Assembly (NCBI GenBank): GCA_922989275.2
Contig: OV277859.1
Span: forward strand, 37,429,501-37,493,500
Direction of reading: 5' to 3'
Source: Gari tellinella
Taxonomy: Eukaryota; Mollusca; Bivalvia; Cardiida; Psammobiidae
DNA: 64,000 bases
The stretch's first letter is position 1. Every line of letters begins with the position of its first letter. The position numbers and the translations under genes were made by a program. The notes beneath the pieces were generated by a model. It did not search any database. It saw nothing but the letters and a program-made list of their open reading frames with translations, and was not told where the DNA came from. Positions 55,241 through 64,000 of the stretch are shown in pieces.

Positions 55241-58200
55241 CGGACCCAGAAATGCTTTACTGGGGGCACAGTTGGGGAGGGTATGTGAGGGGTGGAATCC
55301 CCCCATAAAAGTTTGATAATTTACATCAAAATGGTGCATTCTGATGGTACATGTATTCTAAGAATAAAATTTACATCAACAGAATGATGTAAATATCCTT
55401 ATGAAACACCCCAAAAAGTGGTTTCATAAGATACAAACGTAATCTGGAGAAGAAAAAAAACTATAAGTTCGGGTCGGAATATTTTTTAAATTAACACCAA
55501 AAGGGTACATTCTGAGTGCATTCTGTGACAACACGTAAAATCAATGTGCTTTTCATCAAAACGATGTCATATACCAAATGTCTGCTTCATGACAAACATG
55601 TATGAGAAAGGTGAAAAAACTAGCTGGAGGAACATCACCATACCATTCAGACAATCGTATAATGACAAACAGTGCTGACCCTGGACAGAGGGCTCAATGT
55701 CTCTGTAGATCTGGTTCTACACTGTTTGTATAGAACACGCGTTTCCCGGTCACTGGTAAACTGTTAGCACATTCAAACTTAGCCTTTTCTCATTTGAATC
55801 ACAACATGGATAATTCCAATGGTTAATAAAACTATAATTATGGCATGTCCATAATATACAATGATTAAAGGCTCAGCGTTTTACAATATACATGTAGCAC
55901 AAAAATACACTCAATGTGAAGTTCATAAAAACAGTTTGTAAACCAAATCAAAGCATGCATCAGAAAGGTACTGCGAACAAACTTCGAGGGACATCACCAT
56001 ACCATTCAGACAGCCTGTATATTGGCAAACAGTACAGACCCTGATCAGAGGGCTCGTTTATGAGCCCTCTGATATGGATCTACCCTGTTTGTACATCACA
56101 CGTTTTCTACTAGCACACTGTTAGCATTTCAAACATATCTCATTCTCCTTTGAAACATCAAATGGACAGTTTCACAAATGGACAGTTTCAATGTTTAATT
56201 AGATATAATCGTGTCCATATTTTTTACTATTAGATTGAAGGTTATTTTCTTACAATAAACAACAAAAGAGCACAGTGCACTTTGAATGCCCTAGAATTAT
56301 CAAATGGCAAATTCCAGTTTTTACAAGTCCATTTTTATACACCCACCTCTAAATATGGTCGTATATTGGCTTGATCCTGTCCGTCCGTTCGTACGTCCGT
56401 CCGTTCGTTCATCAACATTTTGTTTGTCTGGAGTTTTTTCTGGAAAACTATCAGAATGATATCGATGAAACTTTACACAAATGTTAAATGCATAAAGATC
56501 TGAAGCTGAGTCAAGTTTGAGGTCCATTCGAGTTTTCGTTACAGAGTTATCTGCCCTTGCTGTACTCAAATATATTATAAACAGCTTGTCCGGAGTTTTT
56601 TCTCGGAAAACTATTTGAAGGATATTAATGAAACTTTACACAAATGTTATATGCACCAAGATCTAAAGCTGATTAAATTTTGAGCCTTCACTTGATTTGT
56701 CGTTTCAGAAATATCTGCCCTTGATGTACTCAGATCTGCTATAAAAGGCTTATTTAACAGTGTTTGTAACACACTAAAAAACTACAGTTTTGAATGGAGT
56801 TTGATTATACTTGCCCACTGTACAATTGATTATAGAAGTATAAGTTCATGAAAGGGTTTGATTATTATTGAAATTGGATCATTGTATCAAGAGTCATCTG
56901 CCCTTGGTGTAATCAGATATGCCAGAAAAGGCTTTATGTCAGTATTGTTTATGCTCTAGTGTCTACAAATTGGAATAGATTTTGATAAAACTATATATTT
57001 ATTTGCCAGTGGGCGTATTACATACCGTTTGCAGTGCTCTCGTTTACTTTGGTAAAGGTTGTTTTATACAATTTCTTTCAAAATGTAAAGCATTGCAGAC
57101 TATAAGCCCTCTGGTCTGGGTCTAGACTGTTTGTACAACACAAGGTTTTCCAGTCACTACTACGCTGTTAACATATTCAAATACAAAATCACAAAAATAC
57201 AGATACTGACCAACCGGCTCATTTACGAATCCTCTGGTCTGGGTCTGTATTGTTTGTACAGTTTTGTACATGACAAGAGTTCTGGTCACTATATACACGT
57301 AACACACTGTAATTAAATTACAGTACATTCAAACAAATCATTCTCCCTTAACATCAAATGGACTATTCCAGTTTCCACAATAAAAATTGGGTTTGACAAT
57401 ATATTTTATAAAATGAAAAACAGTGAAGATCCTGATCGAGAGCCATCTGATCTAGGTGTACACTTCATCACACGTTTAAACCAGTCACTAGTACACTCTT
57501 AGCAAGTTAGCGTTTTCGAATTAAACCCAATCTCCCTCAAACATCAAATAACGGCAAGTCGATTAATTTTTTACTTTATAGAAGGTTGTTTTATTACCAA
57601 ATGACAAACAGTGCCGACCCAAGCTCCCCCGCGGAAAAGAAAATCCTTGATGGTCTTTGGTGCGTTCTGAGGGCGGTTCGTGCATTCAAAGCAGGCACAA
57701 TACTAAGATAAATTTATGTAATAAAACTTCGACTCAAGATAAAATAAATTATTGAATCTAAGATAGTAATTTTCGACTGTATTTTTGTAAGTCGTTTATC
57801 TCTAAGTCAAACTATTTGTTTACTCTTTAAAGGGACTCGCAACCGGATGGTGTACTTGTCAAAATAAAATAAAATACTCAAATAAAAGCAAATTTGTGGC
57901 ATTATTTGGCTTCTGACATTAAAAAAATATGATCAGTCCAAAAAAAGTCTCAAGAATCGTCACCGAATCTTAGATTTTTAGATATTTTCCATCGTTTTTC
58001 TATACCGACTAGTAAACGGTATAGTTGTTGTTGTTGCTTCTCTACACGGGCTCAGACATAAACACGAGCCGAATTACGAAGTTGTATGCACTTTCGATCG
58101 CTACACATTGAAATACGTTAAATCGATCCGAGATATACGGATAGTTCCGTGGTCCATTGGTCTAAGCGGTTTCCCCTATTTTGCCTTCTGTCCGCCAATG

Positions 58201-58927
58201 CAGGGCCCCGGGTTCGAATCCCACCAGAGACCAATATTTTTTTTATTGAAATACATTTTTTTAAACAGAATTTCTTATCCTAAACTAATTCTTTACCATT
58301 TATATAAGCGTTTGACACATATTTACAAATTACTATTTTTAATGCACCATCTGGTTGCGAGTCGCTTTAATAGGCGAGTCCAGAGGCATGCTTCCTTCGG
58401 AAAACTTTTTTTCCTATAGGGGCGTTTCGTGCATTAAAAACAGGTATAATACTTCAAATAAAGATCAATGTAATTTTACTAATATTGGTAGAATTAGGGC
58501 ACACCCTCCCAAAGTTCCTGCGGGCCTGACTAAAGGTTCCCTCTGGTCTGGGTCTACACTGTTTGCAAAGGACAAATGTACTCGTCACGAGACAGTAAAC
58601 TGTTAGCGTGTTCAAACTGAGCTCTTTCTCCCCCTCCCCTGAAACGCCAAACGAACAATTCCAAATAAATGTAAGTAAAGTACATTTTGACCTATATCAA
58701 AGGTTGTTTTAACCCATTACCCCATAAATACGCCTTAAAGTTATTCATCCACTGAAAACAGTATTTCTTATTTAGACAGTCATGAAAAAGTACCGTAAGG
58801 AATACATATGATATAGTTTTAAAAATATTTCAGATTACATGAAAAGTAATTTGTCAAGTCAAAACTCTAATATTATCATATAGTTTATAGAACCCAATTA
58901 CCTTCCTTTGATATATAAATAACACTA
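55241..58927. other. Repeat-only stretch
   Basis: No gene recognised. The phrase CTCTGGTCTGGGTCTA plus CTGTTTGTA recurs near 57110, 57230 and 58540, with relatives at 55700 and 56050; 56039-56075 is a hairpin (GATCAGAGGGCTC...GAGCCCTCTGATA). 56370-56410 is a GTCCGTCCGTTCGT simple repeat starting another repeat family. 58135-58235 has tRNA-like A and B boxes (GGTTCGAATCCC) and is probably a SINE head. Confidence 0.5.
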
Positions 58928-59993
58928 CAAGGTGTCCCAAAAAACGGAACCATGGGTCAAATATGCAGTATATCCATTTCCTATCAATATCGACATATAA
59001 AAAGAATATAGACAAGTAAAGACGACATTTTGACATATGTCGTCCAAATTTGGTCTAAAAGTATTCAGCAGTTTTTAAGATATGATATTTTTTAAGGAAT
59101 CAATCGAAAACTTGTTTGCCCATGATATCGAGTTTTCTTTACACTTGGTGCGTATAGTTAAGCCGTTGTCAATGTACAGTGATTTTATGTCTATCCACAT
59201 TTTTCGCCTTTGATACTGAGTCATCATCACACGATTTTATTTTGAATTATTTTATTGTCTATAATGTAATATCATTTTGTTTTATCGGTTATTATACCGT
59301 TTTTACTATTTTAAAAGAAAATGTAACATATAAATGTCATTTCCATCACAGCGGCTCTGCATGGCACGAGTATTTGAAAATAAATGTCGGGATAAATGTT
59401 CTGTTTTAAACTGTTCAGTTTAATATCTATGTTGGAACCGATTTGGCTATGAAATAAACAGAGCAAATTAAAATGACTGACAAGAATATTCTGACGACGT
59501 GTGATATAAAAACATATTAAATATATGTAGCGTTTCTTAACCGCCATTGGTGCCATATGCACTGACCAGCATGTTGAAATACATGTACGCTCTGAAAATG
59601 ACAGCCACTTTGTAATAAATTCTTGCAGAAAATATAAGATAACTTAGTATACTCAATTTGCATGTGCAGCATGTATATGTGTTGGTTTTTTGACAATTTA
59701 TACGTATACAGGTAAAGAATAAAACAATGCACAGTTGTATAGACTATGCTTTGACAGTGCAAACAGCTGCCGTGTGTAATCACAAAAACAAATATCATGG
59801 TCAAACGGATTTTAGAGTTCTTCATTAAAATGCTCATAACGTTAAAAACCAATGTATATTTATAAATACAACTTGGCAGAAATATGCACAGCTGAGGTAT
59901 CTACAAAACTGCATATTAATCTTTTAAAATATATTTCTACTTTAGGAAAAATATACCTTTGAATTAGGGTTCCGTTTTTTGGGAGAAACCCTG
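58928..59993. mobile_element. 1.07 kb mariner-like element without transposase
   Basis: Left CAAGGTGTCCCAAAAAACGG, right complement CAGGGTTTCTCCCAAAAAAC, with TA on both sides (58926-58927 and 59994-59995). A TGTCCCAAAAAA-type terminus and TA duplication are usual for mariner-related elements. Open frames inside are short and lack a DDE pattern, so the copy is nonautonomous or badly decayed. Confidence 0.65.
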
Positions 59994-59995
59994 TA

Positions 59996-60847
59996 TATTT
60001 TCAAGCAAAGACTACTGACATTATCATACAAAATAAAGTTCTGTGTTTCCATTACTGTGATAGATATTTGTCACCACATAGCATCGTTCTTGTTAGATAT
60101 TCTATCTACATGTGAGCTTCTTGGGAACAGGGACATAAATTGGTAAAATGGATACGAATCATTCTTCTTGGGATGCAAGCCTCCTGAGGTGGAATGGCAC
60201 CTCTTTGAGACCAGATAACTGTGATGCAATTTCTTTTATTAAAACTATGTTCATAATTCCATTTCACCAAGCATTTTAACAAGTATCCTGTGAGTTTCCT
60301 AAGCTGGTACTGCTGCTACAAAGAATCACCATATCGTTGAAATACCAGTATTGCTGATTGAGTACATGATTACACAGATACTCGACTGAACAGTCTTTTG
60401 GCCTAACCGTAGATTAGATACTTTTTTTTAATAAAGAAACAAAAGCATCAGAAACATAATTTTAATTATAAAAATTGCATATCTTTATTTTATTCTTGAA
60501 TTATCAAAGTAAACATCACCTTGGTACAGTTACTGTCAAATTAAGTGATTACAAAATTGGTCGCCATAGGCGCTAGAAAGTGATCTTATATAATAGGTGC
60601 AAAACTCTAGACATCATGATATATTGCTTATATAGTATATCTCATATAGTAGCTCATATATAGTGCCCATTCGTATGTGCTTTCTACAGTTATCTCTGTA
60701 GTACACAATAGCTCTCGGTGTTTGTCATTGTGTCGGTATAGAACTAGATCTAAATGTATCTTGAGTAACGATACTCAATCGTATACATTTATCATGTAAC
60801 TACTGATACCCTATGTGACATCAATGTACGTCATCACATCTTTATTA
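59996..60847. other. AT-rich spacer, nothing recognised
   Basis: No coding exon, RNA gene or repeat boundary that I can support. Short TATATAGT words recur near 60620-60670. Confidence 0.4.
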
Positions 60848-61831
60848 ACAAGAGGCCCATGCGGGCCTAAATATCGCTCACCTGGAAAACCAACACAAGG
60901 GTCACATAACCCCTGGTATGGGATCACTTTTCACCCCATAGACATAATTTTCATTGAAAAAATCTATTTTAGCTCCTGTGACCTAGATATGCAACGGACC
61001 AGAACCATATATACAATATTGGTTAAGGGCTTCTAGAAGTGTCAGCATGCCAAATACCAAAGCTCTGACCATATTAGTTTCATAGGTAAAGATGTTGGAA
61101 GATTTCACTACATAACTCTATGTAAAATTACGACCCCCAGGGCGTGGTCATTTTTTACCCCAGGGACATAATTTGAACAATATTGATAGAGGACCTGGAG
61201 ATGATGCTTTGTGCCAAATATCTAAGCTCAAGGTACTGTGGTTTCAGACAAGAAGATTTTTTAAGAGTTCATTGAAAAAATCTATTTTAGCTCCTGTGAC
61301 CTAGATATGCAACTGACCAAAACCATATTAACAATATTGGTTAAGGGCTTCTAGAAGAATCATCATGCAAAATATCAAAGCTCTGGTCATTTTAGTTTCA
61401 GAGAAAAAGATGTTTAAAGATTTCACTATATAACCCTATGTAAATTTACGACCCCCGGGGCGGGGTCATTTTTTACCCCAGGGACATAATTTGAACAACC
61501 TTGATAGAGGACCTGAAGACGATGCTTTGTGCCAAATATCTAAGCTCAGGGTACTATGGTTTCAGACAAGAAGATTTTTTAAGTTTCATTAAAAATCTAT
61601 TTTAGCTCCTGTGACCTAGATATGCAACGGACCGGAAATGTTTGAACAACAAGAGGACCATATAAGGATCATTCAGGGCAAGTTTGGTAAAAATCTATCC
61701 AGCAGTTTCTGAGGAGATGTCGTTTAAAGAAATTGTTGACGACGGACGGACGGACGGACGAACGAACGAACGACGACGGACAGAGGACGATCAAAATAGC
61801 TCACCTTGGCACTACGTGCCAAGTGAGCTAA
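60848..61831. mobile_element. Hairpin-ended bivalve repeat element
   Basis: Opens AGGCCCATGCGGGCCT (hairpin) then ATCGCTCACCTGG, and closes CTCACCTTGGCACTACGTGC-type hairpin into CAAGTGAGCTA. Two to three internal blocks (TAGCTCCTGTGACCTAGATA, CCAAATATCTAAGCTC) and a GGACGGACGGACGAACGAAC simple repeat at about 61745-61770. Noncoding. Confidence 0.65.
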
Positions 61832-62205
61832 AAACAGTCAAACTGAAAATTCCATACCTATTACAGGCAATAGTATAGATATAGAGCAGATACCAAAAAT
61901 GATATTTTGTATATGCAAATATACATGTATGTAATTATGTCAATGTTATATCATACATGCTGTGTCGCCATAGTTGTATATATGTTTGATCATTCCTAAT
62001 GGGTCTATGACCTATTGGAAGAAATGGAAATAAACTTATAAATATATATTGCAAAGCCGCTAGCCTCTCGGGAGTGATTGTCGAGATGATAAAAGCAGCT
62101 TTGGAATAGGGTTTGAGATGTAAAGACAGCTGACTGATGCGGTTTTCAGTTATGGTGTGATATCTCAGGGCAGGGAGGCAAGTTACATCCTCAAACTATA
62201 ACAAG

Positions 62206-62766
62206 AGGGCATGAGGCCCACATTTCGCTCACCTGAGGACATTGTACCATAAAAGCTAACTGTCAAATGTATATGTCAAATATTAAAGGTCTTGTGTCAG
62301 AGAAGAAGGTTTTCTTATATAAGTCCAAGTATAACTGAAAAGCCCCGGGCGGGGCCATTTTTGACCAGGGGTCATAATTTGAACAGTCTTGGTAGAGAAC
62401 CATAAGGCAAAGCTACATGTCAAATATTACAGATCTGGGCCTTACAGTTTCAGATAAGAAGATTTTAAAAGGTTTTCCTAGCTTCGGACCTAGTAGTTTT
62501 TAACAAGAAGATTTTTTAAAGTTTTTTGCTTTTTTGCTTTTTCAAGCAGAGTTTGTGCTTTTTTCCTTTCATTTGAACAACAACTTCTGTAAAGAAGCAT
62601 CCAAGGAACATCATGAGCAGGTTGAACTCTCCCTACAATCATCGGGTTCAGAGGAGATGTCGTTTGAAGTAAATGTGAACGGACAGACGGACAGATGGAC
62701 AGACATACGACGGACGGTGAGCGGTCACAATAGCTAACCTGGAGCCTTTGGCTCAGGTGAGCTAAA
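62206..62766. mobile_element. Hairpin-ended bivalve repeat element, short copy
   Basis: Opens AGAGGGCATGAGGCCC then ATTTCGCTCACCTGAGG; closes TAACCTGGAGCC-TTT-GGCTCAGGTGAGCTA. It has one internal block and a GACGGACAGATGGAC simple repeat. Noncoding. Confidence 0.65.
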
Positions 62767-62779
62767 AATTCTAAGTCAA

Positions 62780-63370
62780 AACAAGGGCATTTACTCTGGA
62801 ATGACAAATCCCAGGGTTACATACCTTGATGTAATGAGTTTTTCTTTTGATACTAAACAATTTTTCAAAGTTTCAAGTTAATACCTTTGATAGTTACTGA
62901 GAAATTTCAATTTCCAAGTTTTATGTAAATAAAAACAAGGGCAATTACTCTGGAATGGCACATCCTCGGGTCACCTCACTTTTTTAATGAGTTGCCCTTT
63001 TGAAATCAAACACGCTAAAGTTTCAAGTTTATACCTTTGACAGTTATTAAGATATTTCAATTTATAAATTTTAAGTAAATAAAACAAGGGCAATAACTCT
63101 AAAATGACAAATCACAGAGTTACAGACCGTATTGTAATGAGTTGCACTTTTGATACTGAACAGGTATTTAAAGTTTCAAGTTAATACCTTTGATAGTTAT
63201 AAAGGTATATCAATTTACAAAATTAAAGTTAATAATACAAGGGCAATAACTCTGGAATGATAAATCCAAGAGTTGCCCTTATGATACTGATAGTCAAGGT
63301 TTCAAGTTGATATCTTTCATAGTTATTTAGATATTTCAATTTACAAATTTTAAGTCGATAAAACTAGAAC
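62780..63370. repeat. Tandem array of about 150 bp CAAGGGCAATAACTC units
   Basis: Four diverged units start near 62781, 62935, 63084 and 63238, each with ACTCTGGAATGACAAATCC, a TAATGAGTTGC word, AAAGTTTCAAGTTAATACCT and TATTTCAATTTACAAATT. Noncoding. Confidence 0.75.
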
Positions 63371-63439
63371 TGCTATCACTAAAGGTGATAAATACCCCCA
63401 CTCCAAACTGACCTGTCTCAAACACCACAATGACATGTA

Positions 63440-64000
63440 GAAAGATTAATACATGCATATAAAGGAGCTAAATTTCAAGTTGAAAAGGGGCATAATTCTG
63501 TCAAATTTTACCCAAGAGTTGTCACACTTGAAGAAAAGTCTCACAATGTTCCAAGAAAAATAGAGCGAATTTTCAGTTTAAAAGGGGCAGAATTCTGCCC
63601 TTTTTTGCAAGAGTTATGTAACTTAAAGTAGAGTCTGCAAACATAACACTTATATAGTGTACCAAGTTTGAAAACAATGTCATAAACAGTTTTCAAGAAA
63701 ATGATATGTCCGAAGAATAATGTGCATATGATATGTCCCGAAGAATAATGTGCATATTAAGGAACAAAATTTCAAGTTATAAAGGGGCATTTCTCTGTCA
63801 AATTTGGTACAAGAGTTGTCAAACTTTAAGAAAAGTCTCACAATACAACACTTATAATGTGTGCTAAGTTTGAAGACAATAGCATGAATAGTTTTCAAGA
63901 AAATGGCATGTTGCAAGAAAAATGTCAAAATAAAGAGACCAAAAAATACAAGTTAAAAAGGGGCATAATTCTGTCAAATTTAGAGCAAAAGTTATGAAAC
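63440..64000. repeat. Tandem array of GGGGCATAATTCTGTCAAAT units, running off the window
   Basis: Diverged units start near 63478, 63560, 63772 and 63950, with AAGAGTTGTCAAACTT, AGAAAAGTCTCACAAT and TTTTCAAGAAAATG words. Noncoding; the array continues past the end. Confidence 0.65.

Noticed and set aside
58135..58235. tRNA gene
   Set aside because: A and B boxes are visible but no cloverleaf fits and a T-rich tail follows; more likely a SINE head.
62780..64000. CRISPR-like or satellite array
   Set aside because: Units are long, diverged and without regular unique spacers; the genome is animal. It is an ordinary tandem dispersed repeat.

Overview
The window is animal nuclear DNA, most likely from a bivalve mollusc. 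It is AT-rich and gene-poor, and coding pieces are split by GT-AG introns. Most of the sequence is dispersed repeats of a kind I associate with bivalves: elements opening near CGCTCACCTGAG and closing with a hairpin, TTAA-flanked miniature elements, and units beginning CAAGGGCAATAACTC. I cannot name the species from sequence alone.

Layout. 1-1505: first exon of an RNA-recognition-motif gene (minus strand) with an ETS-type promoter site. 1684-3917: a 5'-truncated non-LTR retrotransposon inserted about 180 bp upstream of that start codon. 3918-11000: miniature transposons and three tandem foldback elements built from short TGCTAAATGCG-type repeats. 11298-12167: an intronless single-pass membrane protein resembling KCNE4. 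12170-20455: repeats only.

20.5-55.2 kb is one very large, much-interrupted inverted repeat made from ribosomal DNA. Five fragments (20.9, 35.4, 41.4, 47.9 and 53.5 kb) carry the last ~45 nt of 18S, ITS1, 5.8S, ITS2 or the start of 28S; those in the left arm are on the plus strand and those in the right arm on the minus strand. Between them lie palindromic units that look derived from ITS2. Each arm also carries a five-exon gene for a small acidic protein with two C2H2 zinc fingers. The right copy (48503-50354) is fully open with matching splice phases; the left copy (32918-34788) has a stop, a frameshift and a lost zinc ligand. The centre (37.9-41.4 kb) is a second, cleaner inverted repeat with tRNA-derived SINEs.

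Later insertions can be placed by comparing the two arms. A 4.67 kb Academ-like DNA transposon encoding an XPG/FEN1-type nuclease lies at 21693-26362 in ITS2-derived sequence. Others are a retrotransposon tail at 28.4-29.6 kb, hairpin-ended bivalve elements at 30.6-31.9 and 52.1-53.4 kb, a ~6 kb foldback element at 41.8-47.8 kb inside ITS1, and a 680 bp TA-flanked element at 54.2-54.9 kb. From 55.2 kb to the end I see only repeats, including a 1.07 kb mariner-like element.

The strongest candidates for something new are the palindromic rDNA-derived domain with its embedded zinc-finger gene, and the XPG-nuclease transposon.
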